The translations under genes and the position numbers were made by a program. From the NCBI GenBank assembly GCA_947567625.1, contig CANONN010000017.1:1-61355 (forward strand): a DNA stretch of 61,355 nucleotides, given 5' to 3'. The notes below the pieces were generated by a model. The model worked only from the letters and a program-made list of their open reading frames with translations, did no database searches and was not told the origin of the DNA. Below are positions 27,429 through 35,898 of this stretch, in pieces (positions within the stretch are counted from its first letter, which is position 1; every line of letters starts with the position of its first letter). Origin of the DNA: an uncultured Roseburia sp. Its GTDB lineage: Bacteria; Bacillota; Clostridia; Lachnospirales; Lachnospiraceae.

Positions 27429-28262
27429 GTGAAAGAGAAAAAGGCGGCTGTCACCATGGTGGGGCAGTTTATCGAAAATCGTTCTTTGATATGGAATCTG
27501 GCCAGGAACGATATGAAAAAGAAATTTGCGGGTTCCTCGCTCGGTGTCGTGTGGGCGTTTGTACAGCCGGTGGTGACGGTACTGGTGTACTGGTTTGTGT
27601 TTGAAAAGGGGCTGAACAGTAAGGCGACCGACCTTAGGACGGGGATAGAAGTCCCGTTTGTGTTGTGGCTGATGTCGGGCCTGATTCCCTGGTTCTATTT
27701 TCAGGAGGCGGTAAACGGCGGCACCGGAGTGCTTGTCGAGTACAGCTATCTGGTCAAAAAGGTGGTATTTCATATCGAGATGCTTCCTTTGGTGAAGATG
27801 ATTTCCGCTTTTTTTACGCATCTGTTTTTTGTGCTGTTTGCCATTGTACTGTTTGCCTGCATGGGATATTTACCGAGTTTTTATCTGCTCCAGGTATTTT
27901 ACTATTCGCTCTGTATGATGATGTTTACCATGGGTGTGGTGTATATTACCAGCGCGGTCAATGTCTTTTTCCGGGACATGAAAGAAGTCGTGGGGATTCT
28001 ATTGCAGATTGGAATCTGGGTGACGCCGATTATGTGGACGATCGAGTCGATGGCTGGCATACCGGCCTGGGCGGCCGCCATCCTGCGCATTAATCCTATG
28101 TACTATATTGTCTACGGTTACAGAGATGCGTTTATCAACAAGATCGGCTTCTGGGAGCATCCGGTGCTGACGGCAGTGTTTTGGGGCGTAACCGTCCTGA
28201 TGGTCGCGCTGGGATTTTCCGTATTTAGAAAGCTGCGCCCGCACTTTGCGGATGTATTGTGA
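27429..28262 (+). CDS. ABC-2 type polysaccharide export permease (Wzm-like)
   Basis: A 277-residue, six-helix ABC-2 permease. The N-terminal amphipathic segment NRSLIWNLARNDMKKKFAGSSLGVVWAFVQP, the IPWFYFQEA helix, FFRDMKEVVGILLQIGIWVTPIMW and the NPMYYIVYGYRD segment are diagnostic of the Wzm/TagG group. The start is GTG, with GAGG 8 bases upstream. It is followed by its ATPase partner, which starts 8 bases after its stop. It should export a completed, lipid-linked glycan across the membrane. Confidence 0.92.
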   Translation: MKEKKAAVTMVGQFIENRSLIWNLARNDMKKKFAGSSLGVVWAFVQPVVTVLVYWFVFEKGLNSKATDLRTGIEVPFVLWLMSGLIPWFYFQEAVNGGTGVLVEYSYLVKKVVFHIEMLPLVKMISAFFTHLFFVLFAIVLFACMGYLPSFYLLQVFYYSLCMMMFTMGVVYITSAVNVFFRDMKEVVGILLQIGIWVTPIMWTIESMAGIPAWAAAILRINPMYYIVYGYRDAFINKIGFWEHPVLTAVFWGVTVLMVALGFSVFRKLRPHFADVL

Positions 28263-28269
28263 GGTGGAT

Positions 28270-29547
28270 ATGGAAAAAACGGCGATTCAAGTAGAGGATG
28301 TCTGCAAAACATACAAGCTGTACAACCGCCCCGCGGAGCGCCTGCTCGATGCGCTGGGACTGGCGGGGAAAGGGCGCTTTAAAGAGCATATGGCGCTTAA
28401 GCATGTCTCTTTTGAGGTAAAAAAGGGAGAGACGGTGGGGATTATCGGGACCAACGGCTCCGGCAAATCCACCATCTTAAAGATAATCACCGGTGTGTTA
28501 AGCCCCACCAGCGGCAGGGTGGAGGTGGACGGAAGGATTTCCGCACTGCTGGAGCTTGGCGCCGGCTTTAATATGGAGTACACCGGGATTGAGAATGTCT
28601 ATCTAAACGGCATGATGATGGGATTTTCCAGGGAAGAGATGGATGCGAGGCTCGAGGAGATTTTGAGGTTTGCAGATATCGGGGATTTTGTACATCAGCC
28701 CTGTAAGACCTACTCGAGCGGCATGTTTGTGCGTCTTGCGTTCGCGGTGGCGATCAATATCGATCCTGAGATCCTGATTGTCGACGAGGCGCTCTCGGTC
28801 GGAGATGTGTTTTTTCAGGCCAAATGTTATAAAAAGTTTGAGGACTTTAAGGCGCAGGGGAAGACCATCATTTTTGTCACTCACGATATCAGCAGTGTGG
28901 CAAAATATTGTGACCGCGTGATTTTGCTCAATAAGGGAGATAAGCTAAAAGAGGGCAATCCCAAAGATACGATCAATCTCTACAAAAAAGTACTTTTAAA
29001 TCAACAGCAGAATGTGGAGAGCGGCCAGGTGCTAAAAAACCATCTGTCGGCGACAGGGGAAAAGCTCTGGAAATCAAATTATGTCCTCAATACCCAGGTC
29101 AATGAGTACGGCACCGGAGAGGCGGAGATCATAGATTTTGCCCTGATCGACGAGTATGGCAGCTATACCAACTGTATCCAGAAAGGTACGCGTTTTACGA
29201 TTAAGTCGAAGGTGCGTTTTGCGGCAGAGATCGCGGACCCCATTTTTACTTACACCTTTAAAAACGTACAGGGAACGGCGGTGACAGGGACAAACACGAT
29301 GTATGAAAAGATCGGCGTCGGTACGGCCCGGCCCGGAGAGGTCTATGTAGCCTCATTTGAACAGCAGATGGATTTGCAGGGGGGAGAATACCTTCTGTCG
29401 CTCAGCTGCACCGGGTATGTGGGCGGAGAGTTTCGCGCGTATCACAGGCTGTATGATGTGTGCGGCGTCACGGTGATATCCGACAAAAATACGGTGGGAT
29501 TTTATGATATGAATTCTGTGACGGCCGTGGAGCGGGTGTTTCCGTAA
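28270..29547 (+). CDS. ABC polysaccharide export ATPase with Wzt C-terminal domain
   Basis: A 425-residue ATPase with Walker A GTNGSGKST (~60-68), signature YSSGMFVRLAFA and Walker B ILIVDEAL, followed by a ~170-residue C-terminal domain (~250-425) rich in beta strands with IDFALIDEYGSYTNCIQKGTRF and a final VFP. This layout is the Wzt type in which the C-terminal domain binds the finished polymer's terminal cap before export. The ATG at 28270 is preferred (GAGGTGG upstream) over one at 28246 inside the permease gene. Next to it is a WbdD-like capping candidate, supporting recognition of a cap. Confidence 0.92.
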   Translation: MEKTAIQVEDVCKTYKLYNRPAERLLDALGLAGKGRFKEHMALKHVSFEVKKGETVGIIGTNGSGKSTILKIITGVLSPTSGRVEVDGRISALLELGAGFNMEYTGIENVYLNGMMMGFSREEMDARLEEILRFADIGDFVHQPCKTYSSGMFVRLAFAVAINIDPEILIVDEALSVGDVFFQAKCYKKFEDFKAQGKTIIFVTHDISSVAKYCDRVILLNKGDKLKEGNPKDTINLYKKVLLNQQQNVESGQVLKNHLSATGEKLWKSNYVLNTQVNEYGTGEAEIIDFALIDEYGSYTNCIQKGTRFTIKSKVRFAAEIADPIFTYTFKNVQGTAVTGTNTMYEKIGVGTARPGEVYVASFEQQMDLQGGEYLLSLSCTGYVGGEFRAYHRLYDVCGVTVISDKNTVGFYDMNSVTAVERVFP

Positions 29548-29578
29548 TCATGATGGAAGCGGTGGAGAGGAGATGACG

Positions 29579-31639
29579 ATGCCGGCGGAAACTTTTCTTT
29601 CGGATTTGAAAAATATCATAGCGGAGAAAAAAGAGACGGATTATGATGATGTGATTCTAAAAAAGGCGTCTTATCCGTATTTGTACCATCTTTCTGCTCT
29701 GCGCGCCAATATTCTCGACTGGATTTCCATAGGCAGTGGCGAGCATGTGTTGGAATTAAATGCAGGCTGCGGCGCACTCACGGGCGTGCTGTTGAAACGG
29801 GCAGGCCGCGTCACGGCGGTGACGGAGACGAGCGAGGAAGCGCAGATGATCAGGGAGCGCTGCGCCGGCAGTGGCGAGCGCCTTTCGGTATATACCCGCG
29901 AGCGTTTTTTAACGGAGCAACAGATGGGTGGCGGCGGAGAGCGCACATTGCACAGTGATACCACGGGCGGGAGAGCCGTGCAAAGAGAAAAACAAGAATA
30001 TCATAAGATTTTCTTAATTGGACAGGCGAGCCGGTTTTACGGTACAATGAAAGCGGCATGTCAGTATCTGGAAGAAAATGGAAAGTGCTATCTCGCGGAC
30101 GCCAACCGCCTGGGCCTGCGCTATTTTGCCGGATGCCAGGACGAATACCGGCAGGGATACTTTGCCGGCATCGAGGGCTATGGGGAGGAAGCGGCGGAGC
30201 GCTGTTATACGAGAAAAGAGTATGAGGCGATGCTTCAGGAGGCCGGGTTTACGGAGTGGAGCTGTTATTATCCTTATCCAGACCACAAGTTTCCGGCGAG
30301 CATCTACTCGGATGCATGGCTGCCAAAGACCGGGGAGCTTAATGACAATCAGAGAAATTATGACAAGGACCGTTATCAGTTATTTGATGAGAGAAGGGCG
30401 TTCGATACGATCATAAAAGAGGGCCTGTTCTCGGAATTTGCCAATTCATTCCTCTTTGAGGCTGGGGTGGGGACAAAGGAAGCGCGCGCGCGCGTAGTCT
30501 ACTCCCGGCATGCCAATGAGCGCGCGGCGCGCTATCAGGTGCGCACCGATATTGTTGAACTGCCCGGTCGGTCCAGACGGGTGATAAAATACGCGTTCAA
30601 AAAAGAGGGAGAGGCACACATTGCGCATATGGCTTATGCCTATGAGAAATTGTGCGCGTGTTATGACGACGAAAACATCGCTTTTTGCGGCTGTTGCAGA
30701 GAGGAGGAGGGCGTTTCGTTCCCCTTTGTTCCCGGCATTTCGCTGCAGGAGCTTTTAGAGCAGGCGCTGCGAGGACAGCGCGATGCCTGGATAGAGAAGA
30801 TATTGAGCGATTACTGTCAAAGAATACGGAGCTTGGGGGGAAGCCGCACGTATGCGCCAACTACCGAGTTTTATGAAATATTTGGCAGTGATCCGAATGT
30901 TGAAGCGGTACTGGATGGACTGGAATGTCCGCTGTACTGCGATGTAGATCTGATCTTTTCCAATATTCTGGTTGAGATGGATTGTGAAAAATTGCTTTCT
31001 CCGCAACGGATGAGATGGCAGGTGATCGACTATGAGTGGTCGTTCGGTTTTCCGCTGCCAAAGGCGTTTGTGCTCTATCGCGCCATGTATTATGCCTATT
31101 ATCAGATTTTTTGCGGGAGCGATTGGACGCTGCCAAGGCTGTTTTCTCTGGCCGGTGTGACGGAGGAGCAGCAGGCGTTATTTTTAAAAATGGAAGAGCA
31201 TTTTCAGCGCCATATCTCGGGCGGCGGTTTTCCGGTACGCAATATGCAGCGGATTATGGGCACGAAAATTGTTCGTTTGCAGGAGACGCAGTTTTTGGCG
31301 CCAAGGGAGTTTGGCAGGGCAAAAAGTATTTCTTTCCATATAGACCGGGAGGAGTATCAGGATGGCTGCGTGGTGTGCAGCGGTTGGGCGCTGGCAGAGG
31401 ATTGGCGTCACCATGGCGCTCCGGTGGAACTGACGGTGGAGGATGAGACGGGCGCGGGTTTGATGCCCGAGATTACCCGCAGTGAGAGGGCGGATGTGGC
31501 GGCAGTGCGAAAGCTTCAAGGTGAGGATGCACCGTTTTACGGTTTTGACTGTATTTTTCCTGCGAAAAGGGAGGGGAGATGGCAGATTACTTTTATAAAA
31601 GGACATCTGAAGAAGAGATATCGTTCTAAGAACTTCTGA
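29579..31639 (+). CDS. Methyltransferase-kinase fusion, WbdD-like chain terminator candidate
   Basis: A 686-residue three-part protein. Residues ~30-240 are a class I SAM methyltransferase with motif I VLELNAGCGALTG (~57-69). Residues ~300-570 look like a protein-kinase-like fold: RRVIKYAFKK (candidate ATP lysine), a hinge-like FPFVPGISLQELL, a catalytic loop CDVDLIFSNIL with Asp-(5)-Asn spacing (~Asp457, Asn462) and VIDYEW in place of DFG (~484). The C-terminal ~95 residues are a small beta-rich domain (VVCSGWALAEDW). This order matches E. coli O9a WbdD, which phosphorylates and methylates the growing O-antigen end; WbdD's coiled coil is not obvious here. It lies directly after Wzm-Wzt. The family parallel is inference. 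The upstream ATG at 29573 is an alternative start. Confidence 0.65.
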   Translation: MPAETFLSDLKNIIAEKKETDYDDVILKKASYPYLYHLSALRANILDWISIGSGEHVLELNAGCGALTGVLLKRAGRVTAVTETSEEAQMIRERCAGSGERLSVYTRERFLTEQQMGGGGERTLHSDTTGGRAVQREKQEYHKIFLIGQASRFYGTMKAACQYLEENGKCYLADANRLGLRYFAGCQDEYRQGYFAGIEGYGEEAAERCYTRKEYEAMLQEAGFTEWSCYYPYPDHKFPASIYSDAWLPKTGELNDNQRNYDKDRYQLFDERRAFDTIIKEGLFSEFANSFLFEAGVGTKEARARVVYSRHANERAARYQVRTDIVELPGRSRRVIKYAFKKEGEAHIAHMAYAYEKLCACYDDENIAFCGCCREEEGVSFPFVPGISLQELLEQALRGQRDAWIEKILSDYCQRIRSLGGSRTYAPTTEFYEIFGSDPNVEAVLDGLECPLYCDVDLIFSNILVEMDCEKLLSPQRMRWQVIDYEWSFGFPLPKAFVLYRAMYYAYYQIFCGSDWTLPRLFSLAGVTEEQQALFLKMEEHFQRHISGGGFPVRNMQRIMGTKIVRLQETQFLAPREFGRAKSISFHIDREEYQDGCVVCSGWALAEDWRHHGAPVELTVEDETGAGLMPEITRSERADVAAVRKLQGEDAPFYGFDCIFPAKREGRWQITFIKGHLKKRYRSKNF

Positions 31640-31673
31640 TTATTTACACACGCGAATTTGTGTCTGCGGCTGG
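31636..31673. repeat. Dispersed glycan-locus repeat, copy 1
   Basis: It begins ctgattatttacacacg and continues through gaatttgtgtctgcg. From cacacg it matches copy 3 (51785-51806) at 19 of 22 bases, and copy 2 (33161-33175) at 13 of 15. It forms an acaca/tgtgt hairpin and lies between the WbdD-like gene and the sugar transferase. Confidence 0.5.
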
Positions 31674-31710
31674 TACGGCGCAGATGCGGAAAGGCATGGT
31701 TATAGATATG

Positions 31711-33129
31711 TACCGATCGAGAGAAAATTTTCAGGATGTCATGTTGGTACTGGTGGACTGTATCTGCTTTGTCGCAAGCTATATAGGCGGCGGTTATTTG
31801 TGGCTGGTGGGACTGCGCAATGTGTCCGTGGAAAATATGAAAACGGAGCTGATGGAGAGCTTTGTCATTGTGTTGATCGCGTATCTGTTGGTGATGCTGT
31901 TTTCCAATATCGAGGACAGATTTATCCGCAGAAGCCTGTATCAGGAGATGTTTGCCGCCGTAAAGTCCAGCGTCGTGCTGATCTTTGCGATGGTGCTGAC
32001 GATTTTTTTACAACACAATAACGCTGACGCCTCCCGCGGCGTGTATTTTTGTATCGCCGCGATCGACGGCGTGCTGTTCTTTCTTACGCATGTTATCTTA
32101 AAATACTATTTACTGAAGATTTTCCGCAACAAGCGCGCCGTAAACCAGGTGTTTTTGGTTACGACGAGAGACCGGGCGGCAGGTATTATGGCGGAGACGG
32201 AGAACTTTAAGGATTGGGCGTACCGCATTGCGAGCATCGCCATTGTCGATGACAATCAGATCGGCAGATGGTATGCGGGCGTGCCCGTGGTGGCGACTTA
32301 CACGAATATGTTTCAGTATGTAAAGGAACAGATCGTCGACGAGGTGTTTATCGACGTGCCCTACGAAGACGGCGCGGCGCTGGCTGGGGTGGTGCAGGAG
32401 TTTGCCAATATGGGCGCCACCGTGCACACCAGCATAGAGATATTGAATAAATTTGACGATTATCACAAAAGCTTTCATATGCTGGGGAATATCCCGGTGG
32501 TGACATTTTCCAATCAGTACTACGACTGGAAAAAATTGTTTATCAAGCGCGCGATGGATATTGTGGGCGCGCTTGTGGGACTTGCCATCACCGCGGTCGT
32601 CACGGTATTTTTGGCGCCGCCGCTGCTGCTCGAATCGCCGGGCCCGCTGTTTTTTTCGCAGAAGCGCGTGGGCAAAAACGGGCGCTATTTTAAGATCTAC
32701 AAATTCCGCTCCATGTTTCGGGACGCCGAGGAGCGCAAGAAAGATCTCGAAGATCAAAATGAGATGAGCGGCCTTATGTTTAAGATGAAAGATGACCCGC
32801 GCATCACCAAAGTGGGCAAATTTATCCGCAAGACCAGCATCGACGAGCTGCCTCAGTTCTACAATGTGCTGCGCGGCGACATGAGCCTGGTGGGCACCAG
32901 GCCGCCCACAGTCGACGAGTTTAAACAGTATGAGATGCACCAGAAGAGGCGCTTAAGCGCGAAGCCCGGAATCACGGGGCTCTGGCAGGTCAGCGGGCGC
33001 AACAGCATCAAGGATTTTGAGGATGTGGTGAAGCTGGATGTGCAGTATATTGATAATTGGAGCATAGGGCTTGATATTAAAATCTTGTGTAAGACCCTGC
33101 TTGTCGTGTTTCAAAAAGACGGCGAATAG
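31711..33129 (+). CDS. Polyprenyl-phosphate sugar-1-phosphate transferase (initiating), first copy
   Basis: About 472 residues. Five hydrophobic segments at the N-terminus (VMLVLVDCICFVASYIGGGYL onward) precede a cytoplasmic CoA-binding-like domain (~140-270), one more helix with KRAMDIVGALVGLAITAVV, and the catalytic bacterial sugar transferase domain: SPGPLFFSQKRVGKNGRYFKIYKFRSM, KTSIDELPQFYNVLRGDMSLVGTRPP and KPGITGLWQVSGRN. It puts the first sugar phosphate on undecaprenyl phosphate to start a repeat unit. Start is uncertain (ATG 31711, or 31696 / GTG 31660); AAAGG lies ~14 bases before 31711. It ends inside a hairpin element. Confidence 0.92.
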   Translation, partial: YRSRENFQDVMLVLVDCICFVASYIGGGYLWLVGLRNVSVENMKTELMESFVIVLIAYLLVMLFSNIEDRFIRRSLYQEMFAAVKSSVVLIFAMVLTIFLQHNNADASRGVYFCIAAIDGVLFFLTHVILKYYLLKIFRNKRAVNQVFLVTTRDRAAGIMAETENFKDWAYRIASIAIVDDNQIGRWYAGVPVVATYTNMFQYVKEQIVDEVFIDVPYEDGAALAGVVQEFANMGATVHTSIEILNKFDDYHKSFHMLGNIPVVTFSNQYYDWKKLFIKRAMDIVGALVGLAITAVVTVFLAPPLLLESPGPLFFSQKRVGKNGRYFKIYKFRSMFRDAEERKKDLEDQNEMSGLMFKMKDDPRITKVGKFIRKTSIDELPQFYNVLRGDMSLVGTRPPTVDEFKQYEMHQKRRLSAKPGITGLWQVSGRNSIKDFEDVVKLDVQYIDNWSIGLDIKILCKTLLVVFQKDGE

Positions 33130-33377
33130 TGTGAAAAATCAGCTTGATAGCTGATTTTATCACACGTGAACTTGTTCGCGTTGGCTATGTTGTGCCGAGA
33201 ACGTCACAAATAAGCCCTGATCCGACAGGAGAAACTGCATTTGCAGATTTCTCCTGCGGTTCCTCGAACGTAAACGTTCTCGGAATGGAGGTTAGCGTGA
33301 AAAGTACATCTAAGGCTCATGCCAGAAGGCACTAACGTGAAACAAGTTCACGTGCCAAGATGTACTAAGTTTCACGC
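33129..33377 (+). repeat. Hairpin-dense intergenic element, copy 2 of the dispersed repeat
   Basis: The 365-base gap before the next gene is one chain of stems. H1: gtgtgaaaaatcagc (33129-33143) with 33150-33165. H2: cgtgaac/gttcgcg (33165-33180). H3: ccgagaacgt (33195-33204) with acgttctcgg (33274-33283), enclosing a stem with caggagaaa (33226-33234) and tttctcctg (33248-33256). H4: gcgtgaaa...agtacatct (33295-33311) with agatgtact...tttcacgc (33358-33377). A 13-bp inverted repeat (33164-33176 with 33341-33353) links H2 and H4. The 63-codon open frame at 33144-33335 falls on these palindromes and is unlikely to be a gene. A terminator follows. The function is unknown. Confidence 0.8.
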
Positions 33378-33378
33378 C

Positions 33379-33408
33379 GAAAAACGCCAAAAACGGGCGT
33401 TTTTCATA
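33379..33408 (+). terminator. Rho-independent terminator closing the first glycan block
   Basis: Arms gaaaaacgcc (33379-33388) and ggcgtttttc (33396-33405). The loop is aaaaacg, and the run of five T is part of the right arm. It lies 250 bases after the sugar transferase stop, so that transcript would end here unless antitermination occurs. Confidence 0.8.
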
Positions 33409-33494
33409 CCTATTTGAGCGGCCAAAGGCGGCATGGGGATTAGTGTGGGAATCATGCAGGCGTTATGTGACTTTAAAGGAGTATGGAGGTAAAG

Positions 33495-34769
33495 ATGAGA
33501 GAGTATAAGGCGGAAAAAGAGTACAATGTGGGCGAGATCATACGATACAACTTCAAAATGTGGTGGCTGGCGGCGATCCTGGCGGCGATTTTCGGCGTGC
33601 TGCTCGGCGGTTATAAGTTCGTCTCGCTAAAGCCCTATGTGGAGAATGAAGTCTATCAGGATAAGATGCAGGTGAAAGCATCGCTGTATCTGTCACAGTT
33701 TAATGACAGCAGTGTGCTCGAGCGGGGCTGCGATATCATGAAGATTGCGGACAGCAATCTTGCGTATCAGGCGTTTTGCAGGGATACCGGCTATCAATTG
33801 ACGCTTGACCAGTACCGCAGGCTGTTTGACTCCGAGCAGACCGAGACGTCCAATGTCGTGACGTTTTATATCACGTTTCCCCACGCCGAGGGGGATTTTG
33901 TGATCGAGGACGAGAACGGCGGCATCGCGTTTATGGAGGGCGTGCTGCGCGCCACCGACGCGGCGGCAAAAGAGCTTACCGGGCAGCAGGCAGTTACGGT
34001 TTTGGACAAACCCTATGCGACGAAAGAGGTGGAAAAGTTAGTCTCCTACTCAATCAGCGATTCCGACTATAAAAAAGCCATCTTAAAGGCATTGGTAGCA
34101 GGCGTATTTTTGGGCATCATGATTGAAGTCGCACTCTATACCCTTTGGATGCTGTTATACAAGAGGCCGAAGAATGAGGAGGAGATCAAGGATTGCCTCG
34201 ACACGCAGGTGGTGGATGTGTTTCGGAAGTCTGCCCAGAATGTTGAGAGCTACAAGAAGGCGGCGCTCTTTTTACAGGGGGCGGGCGACCCCCAGGTCAT
34301 CAGTTGTCTGCCGGTCAACTGGAAGACGGACGATGCCAGAAAGATAGCCATGTGTTATGCCAATGAGCAGAAGAAAACACTGTTTATCAGTATGGAGGAC
34401 AGTGACAGCAGCGAGTACTCGTTGAGCAGTTATATGCTGGGGAAAGTGGAAGCGCCAAAGGTAGAGGTGTTGAATGATCATTTTCACTGTCTCTACCGCA
34501 GCTTGAGCGACGAGAACGGATATGATATTGCGGGAAGCAGAACATTTGCAACGTATCTCGAGCAGGTTCGCAGAGAATACGATTACATCGTGATCGCCTG
34601 CCGTGATCTTGCCAAGACCGCGGAGGGTTTTCAGCTGGCAAAATTCTCCGATAAGAATCTGGTGCTGTGTAACCGCAAAAATACCACAAACAAAGAACTT
34701 TACAATATTCGCAATGTGATGGCGATCAATCAGATCGCAGTGGACGGAGTGCTGGTATATGACTTGTAA
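33495..34769 (+). CDS. Wzz-like chain-length protein fused to a degenerate BY-kinase-like domain
   Basis: About 424 residues from the ATG at 33495 (GGAGG 5 bases upstream; the earlier ATG at 33483 is less well placed). TM1 is at ~21-43 (WWLAAILAAIFGVLLGGYKF), with an extracellular coil domain to ~195 and TM2 at ~200-223 (VAGVFLGIMIEVALYTLWMLLY). A cytoplasmic domain follows that aligns with tyrosine-kinase (MinD-like) folds: VISCLPVNWKTDDARKIAM where EGKTT would bind ATP, TLFISMED for the Walker A' LLIDAD, and YDYIVIACRDL for Walker B. The P-loop glycine and acidic catalytic residues are missing, and no Tyr-rich tail is present. It probably controls polymer length without kinase activity. Confidence 0.8.
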   Translation: MREYKAEKEYNVGEIIRYNFKMWWLAAILAAIFGVLLGGYKFVSLKPYVENEVYQDKMQVKASLYLSQFNDSSVLERGCDIMKIADSNLAYQAFCRDTGYQLTLDQYRRLFDSEQTETSNVVTFYITFPHAEGDFVIEDENGGIAFMEGVLRATDAAAKELTGQQAVTVLDKPYATKEVEKLVSYSISDSDYKKAILKALVAGVFLGIMIEVALYTLWMLLYKRPKNEEEIKDCLDTQVVDVFRKSAQNVESYKKAALFLQGAGDPQVISCLPVNWKTDDARKIAMCYANEQKKTLFISMEDSDSSEYSLSSYMLGKVEAPKVEVLNDHFHCLYRSLSDENGYDIAGSRTFATYLEQVRREYDYIVIACRDLAKTAEGFQLAKFSDKNLVLCNRKNTTNKELYNIRNVMAINQIAVDGVLVYDL

Positions 34770-35877
34770 AACCGTTCTGTCCATGTGTGTGCTGTTTTTG
34801 GCAGTGCCCACATGGTTTGGAATATTCTGGATAACATTTTTGCAGATACGACAGAGGGCAAAGGCGGTTCTCGCCGCCTGGGTGCTCGGCGTCACGGAGA
34901 TGCTGGCGCTGGGACAGCTGGCTCTCGTGCCTCTGGTGGCCGGGAAGTTTACGCTGACGACGGCGGTCATGGTGATAAAGATACTCTTTACCGCGGCGGC
35001 GCTTTTGTCCTTTTATACGGTGCTTCGTGTGTACGGGCAGCGTTTGGACGCAGGGGACGTAAACGTCTTTTCCAGGGCGGTTGTGGGGAAGCGTAAATCT
35101 GTGACGTCCGGCGAAAACGGCGCAAAAAAAATATGGAGCATCCTTTTTATTTCCCTGGCTGCGGTGCTTATTTTATTGCAGGCGTGGATTTTGGCGCGCT
35201 ATCAGCATATTGATGACGATGACGCCCGCTTTGTGGCGGAGGAAGTGTCAGCGGTCGTACATGATACCATGCTGGTGGACGATCCCATCGAAGATACGTT
35301 TATGTACTGGGATGTCGGCGAGACGAGGAAAGATCTGGCGTCGCCCTGGACGATGTTTGTGGCTGCGTGCTGCCGCATCGTCGATGTTGCGCCCGCAATT
35401 TTTTCGCATACGCTGTTTCCGTTTTTTATGATTCTGATCTGTTATGGCGTATATGCCCTGATCGGGCAGGTTCTTTTTGCCGGGGATTGGGAAAAAACGG
35501 CGCTGTTTTTAATTTTTCTTTCGGTGCTTCACATCTGGGATTATACGTCCACCCACACGCTGGGCTCCATGCTCCTGCTGCGCATCTGGCAGGGCAAGGC
35601 GGTCGTGGCCAGTTTTATCATACCGCTGTTGTTTTTCCTGTTTTTTCAAATTTTGCAGCAGAGAAAGACGGGGCGCTATCCGGCGGTGTTATATCTGGTA
35701 TCGTTTGCCGGCTCGCTGCCATCCGGTATCGGGATTGTGATTGTTCCCGTGTTGACGGCGATTTACGGGATTGTGGATTTTTGCTGTCATAGGAATTGGA
35801 AGAAGACACTGCTGATCTGGTGCTCGGCCGCTCCCTGCGGCCTGTATCTGGTTTACTATTTGATGGGATTAGCGTGA
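34759..35877 (+). CDS. Membrane protein, 5' half of a gene split by an in-frame TGA
   Basis: The 372 residues have about nine hydrophobic segments and a loop YQHIDDDDARFVAEEVSAVVHD after the fourth. The gene overlaps the Wzz-like gene by 11 bases. It ends ...YYLMGLA at TGA 35875-35877; the same frame continues immediately as FSNMGVKMADFYAVWDNF into the next entry. A whole protein of ~640 residues is implied. It resembles large Lachnospiraceae membrane proteins near polysaccharide genes (DUF6077-like; tentative). It may be a dead gene or a two-part protein. Confidence 0.75.
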   Translation: MTCKTVLSMCVLFLAVPTWFGIFWITFLQIRQRAKAVLAAWVLGVTEMLALGQLALVPLVAGKFTLTTAVMVIKILFTAAALLSFYTVLRVYGQRLDAGDVNVFSRAVVGKRKSVTSGENGAKKIWSILFISLAAVLILLQAWILARYQHIDDDDARFVAEEVSAVVHDTMLVDDPIEDTFMYWDVGETRKDLASPWTMFVAACCRIVDVAPAIFSHTLFPFFMILICYGVYALIGQVLFAGDWEKTALFLIFLSVLHIWDYTSTHTLGSMLLLRIWQGKAVVASFIIPLLFFLFFQILQQRKTGRYPAVLYLVSFAGSLPSGIGIVIVPVLTAIYGIVDFCCHRNWKKTLLIWCSAAPCGLYLVYYLMGLA

Positions 35878-35898
35878 TTTAGCAATATGGGGGTTAAG

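Noticed and set aside
33144-33335. A 63-codon open frame in the hairpin-dense spacer
   Set aside because: It runs through perfect palindromes, starts with TTG inside a hairpin loop and has no ribosome site.
35875-35877. Selenocysteine at the in-frame TGA
   Set aside because: No SECIS-like structure was evident just after the codon, the family has no known selenoprotein, and the site lies outside any redox motif. Nonsense mutation or reinitiation is simpler.
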